Assembly (NCBI RefSeq): GCF_018336935.1
Contig: NZ_CP068771.1
Span: 5,270,001-5,334,000, forward strand
Length of the DNA stretch: 64,000 nt
From: Serratia plymuthica
GTDB taxonomy: Bacteria > Pseudomonadota > Gammaproteobacteria > Enterobacterales > Enterobacteriaceae
Reading direction: 5' to 3'
The translations under genes and the position numbers were made by a program. Positions 41,124-49,409 of the stretch are shown here, piece by piece. The notes under the pieces are model-generated. The model saw only the letters and a list, made by a program, of their open reading frames with translations, was not told the origin of the DNA and made no database searches. Every line of letters starts with the position of its first letter. The stretch's first letter is position 1.

Positions 41124-41783
41124 ATGAACGGGATACACGATCTGGGCGGCATGCAGGGTATGGGCGCCGTCATTACTGAAGAAAACGAACCGCCTTTTCA
41201 TCATGAATGGGAGCGGCGCGCATTCTCGCTTTTTGCCTCTCTGTTTGTCGGCGGTCACTTCAATGTCGATATGTTCCGGCATGCCATTGAGCGCATGAAC
41301 CCGGCGCATTACCTCGAAGAAAGCTACTACGAACACTGGATGCATGCTTTCGAGACGCTTCTGCTTGAGAGGGGCGTTATTACCGCCGATGAGCTTTCCG
41401 GTGCGACCGAGGCGCTGTCAGCCCCGCCGGAAACGCCGGTGCTGCGGCAGGAGATGGTGCAGGCGGTCATCAGTACAGGGGGGTCTGCACGGGTGGATAG
41501 CGATGTTCCGGCCAGCTTCCGGCCCGGAGACCGCGTCAGAGCAAAAAATATCAATCCGGCAGGGCATACCCGCCTGCCGCGTTATGCTCGCGGGAAGACC
41601 GGCACTATTGTGATTGATCATGGGGTATTTATCACCCCGGATACGGCTGCTCATGATCAGGGCGAACATCCTCAGCACGTTTACAGCGTCAGCTTTGCCG
41701 CGACTGAGCTATGGGGCGATAAAGCGCCGCCTAAAGATACGGTGCGAATCGATCTGTGGGATGACTATCTGGAGGCGCTATGA
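41124..41783 (+). CDS. Nitrile hydratase beta subunit
   Basis: 219-aa partner of the alpha subunit. N-terminus MNGIHDLGGMQGMG and C-terminal SH3-like barrel (FRPGDRVRAKNINPAGHTRLPRYARGKTGTI...HPQHVYSVSFAATELWGD) are family signatures. The ATG at 41124 follows GGAGA and begins with the conserved MNGIHD; a TTG 12 bases earlier is less likely. The stop overlaps the accessory gene (ATGA). Confidence 0.96.
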   Translation: MNGIHDLGGMQGMGAVITEENEPPFHHEWERRAFSLFASLFVGGHFNVDMFRHAIERMNPAHYLEESYYEHWMHAFETLLLERGVITADELSGATEALSAPPETPVLRQEMVQAVISTGGSARVDSDVPASFRPGDRVRAKNINPAGHTRLPRYARGKTGTIVIDHGVFITPDTAAHDQGEHPQHVYSVSFAATELWGDKAPPKDTVRIDLWDDYLEAL

Positions 41784-42214
41784 GTACAGAAATCCGAATG
41801 ACCTCCGATGTTCCCGCCGCGGACAACGCCCCATTCGAACATCCGTGGCAGGCGCAGGTTTTTTCGTTGATCGTTTACCTTCATCAGGCCGGGCAGTTCA
41901 GCTGGAAGGCGTGGGTTGATGTTTTCAGCGATGAAATAAAAGCCGGCCCGATACAGGAGAATGAAAGCATCAACGATGCCTATTACCGGCAGTGGGTATC
42001 CGCCGCAGAAAAAATGCTCCTCTCGCTGGAGCTGACTGGAGAGCAGGATATTGCCCGCCGTACCGATGAATGGCGGCAGGCTTATCTGAATACCCCACAT
42101 GGGATGCCGGTTGTGCTGAACAGCGCGACCTGCCCACCGGCCGATGATCACCACCACCCGGCGCTTCGTGTCCCGGTGGCGGTCAGCCCGGCATTCGCCA
42201 GCCTGAAACCCTGA
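41780..42214 (+). CDS. Nitrile hydratase accessory/activator protein (P14K-like)
   Basis: 144-aa protein resembling the N-terminal helical half of the beta subunit: FEHPWQAQVFSLIVYLHQAGQFSWKAWVDVFSDEI...YYRQWVSAAEKMLLSLELTGEQDIARRTDEWRQAYLNTPHGMPVVL. In cobalt nitrile hydratases such proteins form a complex with the alpha subunit and deliver the cobalt-loaded, oxidised alpha by self-subunit swapping. The C-terminal DDHHHP patch may bind metal. Translationally coupled to the beta subunit gene. Confidence 0.88.
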   Translation: MSTEIRMTSDVPAADNAPFEHPWQAQVFSLIVYLHQAGQFSWKAWVDVFSDEIKAGPIQENESINDAYYRQWVSAAEKMLLSLELTGEQDIARRTDEWRQAYLNTPHGMPVVLNSATCPPADDHHHPALRVPVAVSPAFASLKP

Positions 42215-42246
42215 ATATTATCCGCAGCCAGAGATGAGGAAGAAAA

Positions 42247-42456
42247 ATGGACCATACCCTTAATGAAGTTGAAGTCGCACCGGCGCCCATCCCGCTTAAT
42301 GCCGTATTGCCATGGCTTGCATTCGTCACGCTGATGGTGCTGTTGTCCGTCTATTTTATCGGGGCAGAACAGGGGGCAACCGCCGTTTTTTCCGGCAGCC
42401 AGATACACGAATATTTCCATGATGCCCGGCATCTGCTGGGATTCCCTTGCCACTGA
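42247..42456 (+). CDS. cbtB: Cobalt transporter subunit CbtB
   Basis: 69-aa single-TM protein. One hydrophobic segment (AVLPWLAFVTLMVLLSVYFIGA) precedes a His-rich tail EYFHDARHLLGFPCH, the CbtB metal-binding signature. It acts with CbtA in cobalt uptake. In most genomes cbtAB sits in cobalamin loci; here it is embedded in the nitrile hydratase operon, ten bases before cbtA, which argues that it supplies cobalt to the hydratase. Confidence 0.88.
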   Translation: MDHTLNEVEVAPAPIPLNAVLPWLAFVTLMVLLSVYFIGAEQGATAVFSGSQIHEYFHDARHLLGFPCH

Positions 42457-42466
42457 GGAGAACGCC

Positions 42467-43231
42467 ATGACGGGAAAACTTCTGTTACAGGGGATGCTGG
42501 CCGGGATCCTCGCGGGCATTATCGCCTTCGGCTTTGCCCATGTTTTCGGTGAGCCGCAGGTCGAGCGTGCGATTGCATTTGAAGAGATCCTTTCCCAAAA
42601 GCAGGTGAGTGAAGAGGGCGCTCATCATCACGATCATGAGGCCGATGGCGAAGTGTTTAGCCGGAAGACGCAGTCCGGCGCAGGTCTGCTGAGCGGCATG
42701 ATCCTGTTCAGTGCGGCTATGGGCGGCGCTCTGGCGCTGGTCTGGTCGCTGTGCTGGCAACGTACCGGGCCGGGCGGCGCCAGAGCGCTGGCATTGGCGC
42801 TGTCGCTGGGCGGATTCTTGATAATGAGCATGATACCGGCGCTTAAATATCCGCCTAATCCGCCTGCGGTGGGCGATCCTTCAACGATAGGCTACCGGAC
42901 TGCGCTCTACTTCGTCATGCTGTTGGTTGCAGCGGTGATTGTGGTGGCCGCCGCCTGGAGCGCTCATCAGCTCAGACCGAGACTGGGCGGCTGGAATGCT
43001 GCGCTGTGGGGAGGGTTGGCGGGGCTGGCGATGCTGATTGCCGTCTGCGCACTGATGCCTGAAGTGAATGAGATCCCGGACGGATTTTCTGCCGATGTTC
43101 TGTGGCGTTTTCGCCTGAGCGCTTTCGGTACTCAACTGACAATGTGGTGCGCAACGGGGCTGCTGTTTGGGGCATTTGCGGAAAGAACGCTGCGCAAACC
43201 GGGGCACAGCTACCAGACGGAAGGGTGCTGA
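42467..43231 (+). CDS. cbtA: Cobalt transporter subunit CbtA
   Basis: 254-aa membrane protein with about 6-7 TM segments. The N-terminus KLLLQGMLAGILAGIIAFGFAHVFGEPQVERAIAFEE is the CbtA signature. A His/Asp-rich loop (EEGAHHHDHEADGE) could bind metal. The end contains PEVNEIPDGFSADVLWRFRLSAFGTQLTMW, also conserved in the family. ATG at 42467 with GAGGAGAAC before it. It is coupled to cbtB upstream and to the following gene 4 bases downstream. Confidence 0.9.
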   Translation: MTGKLLLQGMLAGILAGIIAFGFAHVFGEPQVERAIAFEEILSQKQVSEEGAHHHDHEADGEVFSRKTQSGAGLLSGMILFSAAMGGALALVWSLCWQRTGPGGARALALALSLGGFLIMSMIPALKYPPNPPAVGDPSTIGYRTALYFVMLLVAAVIVVAAAWSAHQLRPRLGGWNAALWGGLAGLAMLIAVCALMPEVNEIPDGFSADVLWRFRLSAFGTQLTMWCATGLLFGAFAERTLRKPGHSYQTEGC

Positions 43232-43235
43232 AGGC

Positions 43236-43820
43236 ATGACCGCCATCATGCAACTGATTTGCCAGGGGGAAACCCTGGCAAACAGACAGTCGCGCTTCCC
43301 TTCTGACGATCCCCTTAGCGAAGCTTCCCTGAAGCAGGTTCATCAGCTAAAGGAATGCGTCGGTCCATTCAATAAAATCTGGACCGCCCCGGCGTTGGCA
43401 GCAAGGCAGACGCAATTTGAGTTGGGCCTGCGCGGCGAGTCCGTTGCGGAACTGGCCGAACCCGGATACGGCCGTTGGGCGGGCATTCCGATTAAAACGG
43501 TTATCGAACAGGATGAAGGGGCATTTCAGCGCTGGCTTTCGGGAGAGGCCCCGCCGGGGGGAGAAAGCATGGCGCAGGTTATGGTGCGCGCGGGAACATG
43601 GTTGCCGCAGAGAGTGGCGGATCGGGAATGTCAGTGCGCAATTGTTTCCTCTGCGGTTATTCGGGCGATAGTGATTCAATTGCTCGATGCGCCCGTTAGC
43701 GCCTTTCAACTGATCGATATCCTGCCATTAAGTGTAACGACGCTGCGCAGTAACGGAAAACGCTGGCATCTGAGTTGTCTGGGAGGAAGGTTGGATGTGT
43801 TGCGGCGTGAACCAACGTGA
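43236..43820 (+). CDS. Degenerate histidine-phosphatase-fold protein
   Basis: 194-aa protein with the phosphoglycerate-mutase/histidine-phosphatase outline, but where active members have LxRHGETxxN it reads LICQGETLANRQSRFPSDDPLSEASLKQVHQL. The catalytic Arg-His are Cys-Gln. The second catalytic His (usual SHGGVIR) is also missing (VSSAVIRAIVIQLL). It is therefore probably not a phosphatase of the usual mechanism. It is last in the operon, 4 bases after cbtA, so it may have a structural or regulatory role in cobalt use. A terminator follows. Confidence 0.7.
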   Translation: MTAIMQLICQGETLANRQSRFPSDDPLSEASLKQVHQLKECVGPFNKIWTAPALAARQTQFELGLRGESVAELAEPGYGRWAGIPIKTVIEQDEGAFQRWLSGEAPPGGESMAQVMVRAGTWLPQRVADRECQCAIVSSAVIRAIVIQLLDAPVSAFQLIDILPLSVTTLRSNGKRWHLSCLGGRLDVLRREPT

Positions 43821-43864
43821 TGAATCTGGACAGCGTCTCACTCTGAACCGACGGTTCGAAAGCA

Positions 43865-43902
43865 AAAAGCCCGCTTGAGGAAACTCAGACGGGCTTTTTT
43901 TT
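43865..43902. terminator. Terminator at the end of the nitrile and porin operons
   Basis: Stem AAGCCCG-C-TTGAG with CTCA-GA-CGGGCTT around a GAAA-type loop, followed by eight T on the plus strand and preceded by an A-run that serves the minus strand. It lies between convergent transcription units. Confidence 0.88.
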
Positions 43903-43922
43903 ATGCGAAAGCGGATGTTTAT

Positions 43923-45200
43923 TTAGAAATCATATTCCAGCGCCAGGCGGTTCTGCCAGAAGTCTTTGTTAGACGTCGAGGTGGTCTGCACGCCGGCAAA
44001 GTCGGTGATGCTCAGGCCTTTGAGTACGCCGCCAAATTTGTAGGTGCCGTACACCAGATATTCGGATTGGTTGCTGCTGGATGCCCCTTTGCTCGGCGTT
44101 AAATCCATAAACGAGTAACGGCTGCCCAGTGAGATGCTTTCGGTCGCGTTCCAGTTCAGGTCGGTGGAGTAGGCGTTGCCGCTGCCCAGATCCTGCGTAC
44201 TGGTGAAGAACGGCTGGGCAAAGTACGGGCCGGAGGAGGTGTTGTGCGCGTAAGGCGTCACCAGCGCACCGTTGCCGTAAGCATCACGGTTGGCGGTGAT
44301 ATGGTTGTAGTTTAACGACCATTTCAATGCCTGTGTGAGGTTCATCGCAAACTGCGCGCCGTAACTGGTGCTGTTCACATTGCCTGCCAGCGCTTTGCCA
44401 TCGCTCACGCCGCGAATAAACTGAATGCCGATCTTCGGCTGGGAAGGGCTGTCTGTCCACGACAGGAAGCTGTCGGCGTACACCATCTTGGTGTAGTTGT
44501 CGTAATCCTCATACCACAGCTGGCCGTTCAGTTTTTTATTATCCAGCTTGATGGCGCGCCCGCCACCGACACTCCACATGCCGTTGGTCGTGCCGTCGGC
44601 GTCGGTATAGGCCGTGGTGTTGAGGAACCGGTCGTCGCCCCAGGGTTTGTAACGGGTGATTTTGGTGGCGTGCAGGAAGTTATCGCCGTCGCCATAGTTC
44701 GCGTCGATACCACGGAACAGAATGGGGGTGATGCGCCAGTCATAGTCGCCGATGAACGGAATATTAATGCGCTGATCGCCGGCCGTGATGCGGAAGTCCT
44801 GATAATGCCAGCTTGCATAGGCTTCGCCCACGCCGGTCTGGTTCGGGCCCAGCTCGGTAATCAGGTGGTCGTCGTTGTGTGAAATACCGCGCTGGAGAAT
44901 GCCGCTGACGCCCAGGCTCAGGCCGTAATATTCTGCCGTGGCATATTTCACGCTGCCGCCATAACTGACCGTGTCCTGAGAATAGCCCGGTACGAAATAC
45001 GCATTATGGGTGGAATAATACAGGGTGCGCAGGCTGCCGCTGACCGACCCGCAGGTGAACATTTCGGTGAGGGAATCTGCCACGCCAGCGGAGCAACCGG
45101 TCGCCGCCGGAGTGGCCGCCAGTGCGTGGTTTATGAATAATGCATTTGAAACGACAATAGCGCTCAACTTCAGCGCAAAGCTGAATGTGTTATTTTTCAT
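43923..45200 (-). CDS. OprD-family outer-membrane porin
   Basis: 425-aa exported beta-barrel. The signal peptide MKNNTFSFALKLSAIVVSNALFINHALA precedes a barrel with OprD features: SGSLRTLYYSTHNAYF, AGDQRINIPFIGDYDWRITPILFRGIDANY (the constriction-forming region) and C-terminal QNRLALEYDF ending in Phe. OprD porins import specific basic or carboxylated solutes. I chose the ATG at 45200 because AGG lies about ten bases before it; an ATG at 45209 is in frame. Last gene of a nine-gene minus-strand set, so probably the outer-membrane entry for its substrate. Confidence 0.88.
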   Translation of the reverse strand: MKNNTFSFALKLSAIVVSNALFINHALAATPAATGCSAGVADSLTEMFTCGSVSGSLRTLYYSTHNAYFVPGYSQDTVSYGGSVKYATAEYYGLSLGVSGILQRGISHNDDHLITELGPNQTGVGEAYASWHYQDFRITAGDQRINIPFIGDYDWRITPILFRGIDANYGDGDNFLHATKITRYKPWGDDRFLNTTAYTDADGTTNGMWSVGGGRAIKLDNKKLNGQLWYEDYDNYTKMVYADSFLSWTDSPSQPKIGIQFIRGVSDGKALAGNVNSTSYGAQFAMNLTQALKWSLNYNHITANRDAYGNGALVTPYAHNTSSGPYFAQPFFTSTQDLGSGNAYSTDLNWNATESISLGSRYSFMDLTPSKGASSSNQSEYLVYGTYKFGGVLKGLSITDFAGVQTTSTSNKDFWQNRLALEYDF

Positions 45201-45339
45201 TAATGCCATCCTGTTGAAGTGTAATAGGTTCTGTCCGGCAGCAAAACTGCCGGTAATTGTTTTTATGAGGGCGCAGGTAAACGGATGCCGCCCCGCCTGT
45301 TTTTCTGTCACCAAGAAGCGGGGAGGATAATAGTTATTT

Positions 45340-46743
45340 TTATTTTTCAGCCAATAAAAGAGGATCGTTATCCAATGCCAGGCTGTCACGCACTTCCCAG
45401 CCGCGTAGCTTGCCGGGGTTCAGCAACCCGTGGGGATCAAGGTGTTTTTTAACCGCAACCACCTCAGGTTTAATTTCCTCTTGTTTGCCATCTTCAATCT
45501 GAAAGACATGAGGGTTATTTATTTTCACGTCATTATCGCGGAAGGTGGCCATTATTTCTTTCAATCTTTCTTCGGTGGAGTAACGGACTAATTGTAAACC
45601 GCTGGCGGTGATATTTCCGTCATTGTCACGCAGGAATTCAATATGCGAAATAACTTCGTCGCCGAATAAATTGGCCATGTCGATAATCTGCTGACGATAA
45701 TTGGTATAATTAAACGCCGTCTGTAAATAAGTCAGGGAGCTGTCGATTTTCAGCGCATGCAGCGTGGTGTGATTCCAGCAATATTCCATCAGTGACGCGT
45801 TAGCTTCGCGCGCTTCGTCGGCCGGTTGACGTATGGCGCTGTGCCCGCGATATTTTTCCAGCAGATGGGGACAAAACCCTTCGCTTTCCTGCGCAATCAC
45901 GCTTATCACCGCGTGCCGGCTGGCCTGATAATGCCCGTTCAGATGGCTGAACCAGGATGGGATCGGCGCGGCGAACAGCGCCAGCTGGCGTTTTACCAGC
46001 CCTGGCGACCGGGCAAAGGCGTTGGCGTAATCCAGCGCGTCGGTGAAATCATCGAACACGTCCAGCCGTTCAATCCACTGATGGACCGGTGCCAGCGCCA
46101 GCTCAACCTCGAGCACAATGCCGTTGCTGCCATAGGCGTGATGCAGCAGCAACGCCTGCGGGGCAGGAACCTGCAAAACGCGCGGCTCGGCCTCCATGGT
46201 CATGACTTTGACGCCGAGCACATTGCCCGGCGCGCCCAGCGGACCGTAGTTGATGGAACCAATACCGCCAAAGCCGCCGCCGTAAAGGCCGCCCAGACTG
46301 GCGAGCCGGTAGGTGGAAGGCATGCAGCGCAGTTCCCATCCTGCGGGGCGGGTCAGCGTTTCGATTTCGGCCAGCCGGATCCCCGCCTGCGCGCGTACCA
46401 CGCCGTTACCCAGTTCACATACCTGATTGAATCCGGTCATATCGACCAGAATGCCGCCCTCCAGCGGCACCAACTGGCCGTAGTTGCCGGTCGCGCCGCC
46501 GCGCAGGATCAGCGGCAACCGGTGCTGAACGCAGGCTTTAACCACCAGACGCAGCTCTTCTTCGTTGCGCGGCCTGACCACGGCATCAGCCTGTTTATCT
46601 TCCAACTGCTGTTTGAGCACCGGGCTGAACCAGTGAAAATCGCGTGAAAGGCGTTTGACCTTGGTTGCCTGCAAAGTCCAGTCGAGGTCGGGAAGCGCCT
46701 GCCGTATCAGGGCAAGCGCGTGCTGACGTTGTTCACTGTCCAT
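45340..46743 (-). CDS. FAD-binding oxidoreductase (GlcD/VAO-like flavin oxidase or dehydrogenase)
   Basis: 467-aa protein. The PCMH-type FAD domain includes AVVRPRNEEELRLVVKACVQHRLPLILRGGATGNYGQLVPLEGGILVDMTGFNQV and ASLGGLYGGGFGGIGSINYGPLG. The C-terminal substrate domain ends LDPHGLLNPGKLRGWE, a VAO/FAD-linked oxidase signature. No extra Fe-S domain. The family oxidises alcohols, amines and hydroxy acids (glycolate oxidase, cytokinin oxidase and others), so the substrate cannot be set. AGGAAG precedes the ATG. It lies 27 bases after the ABC permease. Confidence 0.85.
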   Translation of the reverse strand: MDSEQRQHALALIRQALPDLDWTLQATKVKRLSRDFHWFSPVLKQQLEDKQADAVVRPRNEEELRLVVKACVQHRLPLILRGGATGNYGQLVPLEGGILVDMTGFNQVCELGNGVVRAQAGIRLAEIETLTRPAGWELRCMPSTYRLASLGGLYGGGFGGIGSINYGPLGAPGNVLGVKVMTMEAEPRVLQVPAPQALLLHHAYGSNGIVLEVELALAPVHQWIERLDVFDDFTDALDYANAFARSPGLVKRQLALFAAPIPSWFSHLNGHYQASRHAVISVIAQESEGFCPHLLEKYRGHSAIRQPADEAREANASLMEYCWNHTTLHALKIDSSLTYLQTAFNYTNYRQQIIDMANLFGDEVISHIEFLRDNDGNITASGLQLVRYSTEERLKEIMATFRDNDVKINNPHVFQIEDGKQEEIKPEVVAVKKHLDPHGLLNPGKLRGWEVRDSLALDNDPLLLAEK

Positions 46744-46770
46744 ATTCTTCCTGCCTAAAGATGAATGAAG

Positions 46771-47586
46771 TTAATGAGATTGCACGGCTTCGCTTTCATG
46801 CCAGGCGCTCAGGACGCGTCTCGAAATCCACGACATCACGCCAAACAGCGCAATACCGGTGAGTGAAATGAGCAGCAGAGCGGCGAACATCAAAGGGATG
46901 TCCAGCTGGTATCCTGCCTGCAATATCTGGTAGGCCAGGCCGGTATTATTGCCGCCGGTACCGGCCACAAATTCAGCGACCACGGCACCTATCAGCGACA
47001 GGCCGCTGGAAATGCGCAGCGCGCCGAAAAAATACGGCAGAGCAGAAGGAATGCGCAGGCGGATGAGAATCTGCAGGCGGCTGGCGTGGTTCAGCTGAAA
47101 ATAGCTCAGCAGGCCAGGTGACACGCTGCGAAGCCCCTGCGTGGTATTGGAAATAATAGGGAACACCGCCATCAGCGTGGAACACACCACCAGCGACAGC
47201 GTGGTGTCTTTGACCCAGATGATGATCAGCGGCGCGATGGCGACAATCGGCGTCACTTGCAGGAACACGATGTACGGGAACAGCGCGGTTTCAATAAAGC
47301 GATTCTGCACCAGCACGAACGCCACGACTGCACCGATGACAATCGACAGTAAAAATGAGATCAGGGTGATTTTCAGCGTGAACAGCAGCGACATCACCAG
47401 CGAACCGCAATGGGTCCACAGACTTTGCAGCATCACCACCGGCGACGGCACCAGAAACTGGGGGATTTTGAAATAGCTCACCCATCCCTGCCATAGCAGG
47501 ATCACCACCACCGCGACCACGGCCGGATAAAGCACTTTGCGAAACGTGGGGTTATTGATCCACGGAGAAGCTTTTTGAGTTTGCAT
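46771..47586 (-). CDS. ABC transporter permease, NitT/TauT (SsuC-like) family
   Basis: 271-aa inner-membrane permease with about six TM segments. The coupling-loop region is SPGLLSYFQLNHASRLQILIRLRIPSALPYFFGALRISSGLSLIGAVVAEFVAGTGG, typical of SsuC/TauC/ThiX proteins. I chose the ATG at 47586 (MQTQKAS); the frame continues upstream through the ATPase gene end. It starts 4 bases after the ATPase stop. It should work with the adjacent ATPase and either of the two local binding proteins. Confidence 0.9.
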   Translation of the reverse strand: MQTQKASPWINNPTFRKVLYPAVVAVVVILLWQGWVSYFKIPQFLVPSPVVMLQSLWTHCGSLVMSLLFTLKITLISFLLSIVIGAVVAFVLVQNRFIETALFPYIVFLQVTPIVAIAPLIIIWVKDTTLSLVVCSTLMAVFPIISNTTQGLRSVSPGLLSYFQLNHASRLQILIRLRIPSALPYFFGALRISSGLSLIGAVVAEFVAGTGGNNTGLAYQILQAGYQLDIPLMFAALLLISLTGIALFGVMSWISRRVLSAWHESEAVQSH

Positions 47587-47590
47587 ACCG

Positions 47591-48418
47591 TTACTCCATA
47601 CCCGATTGGCTGGCTTGCAGCAGGCTGTCTTGCAACTGCTTCGCATAGCGTGAAAACGCCGGACTGACGCGGAAATCTTCGCTGCGCGGGAAGGGTTCGG
47701 TGATGGCGATATCTTCCACCACCCGCCCCGGACGCGCGGCCATCATGATCACCCGCTGCGACAGAAATACCGCTTCGTGGATCGAGTGGGTGACGAACAC
47801 CACCGTCAGCCCCTGTTCCCGCCACAGGCGCAGCAGGTCGCTGTCGAGTTTGTTGCGGGTGATTTCGTCGAGCGCGCCGAAAGGTTCATCCATCAGCAAC
47901 AGCTTCGGGCGCGTCACCAGCCCGCGGGCAATCGAAACGCGCATCTGCATGCCGCCTGACAGTTCGCGCGGCAGGACGTCGGCAAATTTGCCAAGCCCCA
48001 CCAGTTCCAGCGCTTCACTGACGCGGGTATTGGCTTCGGCACGGGGTACGCCCGCCAGATCCAGCGGCAGACGGACGTTATTGCGCACAGTGCTCCACGG
48101 CATCAGCGTGGCTTCCTGAAACACGAAAGACAGCGGCACCTGCGCCTTTTCGCGACTGTCGCGCCGCCACAGCACCAGCTTGCCGTCGCTGGGTTCCACC
48201 AGACCGGCGACCATTTTTAACAGCGTACTTTTGCCGCAGCCCGACGGGCCGAGCAGGGTGACGAATTCGCCCTGATTGATGGTCAGATTGACCGGCAGAA
48301 GGGCGCGGGTGCCGTTGCTGTAAATTTTCTCCGCCGACAACACTTCGATAGCCGGAACCGGCGGAGGATTGACTGAGCGGACATCGCTCATCACGGTCAG
48401 TTTCGGGGCTGAATTCAT
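47591..48418 (-). CDS. ABC transporter ATPase, NitT/TauT (SsuB-like) family
   Basis: 275-aa ATP-binding subunit. Walker A is GPSGCGKST, Q-loop VFQEATLMPWSTV, signature LSGGMQMRVSIARGLV and Walker B LLLMDEPFGALDE with the H-loop VTHSIHEAVFLS. The C-terminal tail (ITEPFPRSEDFRVSPAFSRY) is typical of nitrate/taurine-type ATPases. It overlaps the upstream binding-protein gene by 4 bases. Confidence 0.93.
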   Translation of the reverse strand: MNSAPKLTVMSDVRSVNPPPVPAIEVLSAEKIYSNGTRALLPVNLTINQGEFVTLLGPSGCGKSTLLKMVAGLVEPSDGKLVLWRRDSREKAQVPLSFVFQEATLMPWSTVRNNVRLPLDLAGVPRAEANTRVSEALELVGLGKFADVLPRELSGGMQMRVSIARGLVTRPKLLLMDEPFGALDEITRNKLDSDLLRLWREQGLTVVFVTHSIHEAVFLSQRVIMMAARPGRVVEDIAITEPFPRSEDFRVSPAFSRYAKQLQDSLLQASQSGME

Positions 48419-49398
48419 GGCATGACCTTCGCGTCTTTGATCATATCGAGGGTATAAGTCTGCTCAAACGGCACTTTCTCCGCGTCGATCAGTTTGTTTT
48501 TCACCAGCATGTCCCAGGTCTTTTTCAGACGCGGTTCAGTGATGATGCCGATACCGCCTGTTTGCGCGTCGCCGCCGGTCACCAGCTCATACTTCTTCAT
48601 CTGCGCGATGCCGAAGGCAATCTGGTCGGCGCCCATCTGCGGATTGTCTTTGGCGATAAGCTGATTGCCTGCGGTCGGATCCTGCAAATACGCTTTCCAG
48701 CCCTGCATGGAGGCTTTCACGAACGCCGCCACCGCCGTCGGGCGTTTTTTGACGGTGTCGGCCATGCAGATAATCGAGTTGCCGTACGGCGGGTAGCCCC
48801 AGTCGCTGAGCATGTAGACGTAGAAAGGTTTGCCGCCTTTTTCGATGGAGAACGGCTCGGAGGTCACATAACCCTGCTGCACCAGATTATTGTCCGCGAG
48901 GAACGGCTGCACGCTGAAGGTGTACGGACGGATTTTGGCGCTCCCCAGCCCCAGTTCGCTCTTCGCCCACGGCCAGAAAGAGGTGTAAGCCTCGGTCGCC
49001 AGCAGGAAGGTTTTGTCTTTCAGTTGCTGTCCTGCCTCTACTTTGTCGTGGCTGATAAACACCGTCGGCGAATGCTGGAACACCGTCGCCACGGTCACCG
49101 CATGCACGCCGGCCTGCCAGGTTTCCAGCGCCTGACCGTTGTCGCCGAGCGTACAGTCCGCCTGACCGGCGGCCATCAGTTGCATCACGTTAACCTGCGG
49201 GCCGCCCATTTTGATGCTGACATCCAGACCGGCGGTTTTGTACAACCCTTTGGCCTGCGCTTCATAAAATCCGCCATGCTCCGCCTGCGCGTACCAGTTG
49301 GTCAGGAAGGTAAATTTCTCTTCTGCCATAGAATGGGCAGAAACGCCGGCCAGCAGCAGGGCCAGCAGGGTGTAAGTCGGTGAACGCCGTAGTTTCAT
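48415..49398 (-). CDS. ABC transporter binding protein, NMT1/THI5-like, paralogue 1
   Basis: 327-aa periplasmic protein. The signal peptide MKLRRSPTYTLLALLLAGVSAHSMA is followed by EEKFTFLTNWYAQAEHGGFYEAQAKGLYKTAGLDVSIKMGGPQVNVMQLMAAGQAD. This WYAQAE-x-GG-x-YxA plus GGPQVNxMQL pattern is shared with the protein at 54449-55438, so the two are paralogues. The fold is that of pyrimidine (ThiY/THI5), sulfonate and nitrate binders. Four-base overlap with the ATPase gene. It probably binds a small N-containing ring compound, by context only. Confidence 0.88.
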   Translation of the reverse strand: MKLRRSPTYTLLALLLAGVSAHSMAEEKFTFLTNWYAQAEHGGFYEAQAKGLYKTAGLDVSIKMGGPQVNVMQLMAAGQADCTLGDNGQALETWQAGVHAVTVATVFQHSPTVFISHDKVEAGQQLKDKTFLLATEAYTSFWPWAKSELGLGSAKIRPYTFSVQPFLADNNLVQQGYVTSEPFSIEKGGKPFYVYMLSDWGYPPYGNSIICMADTVKKRPTAVAAFVKASMQGWKAYLQDPTAGNQLIAKDNPQMGADQIAFGIAQMKKYELVTGGDAQTGGIGIITEPRLKKTWDMLVKNKLIDAEKVPFEQTYTLDMIKDAKVMP

Positions 49399-49409
49399 CG
49401 TAAGAATTC

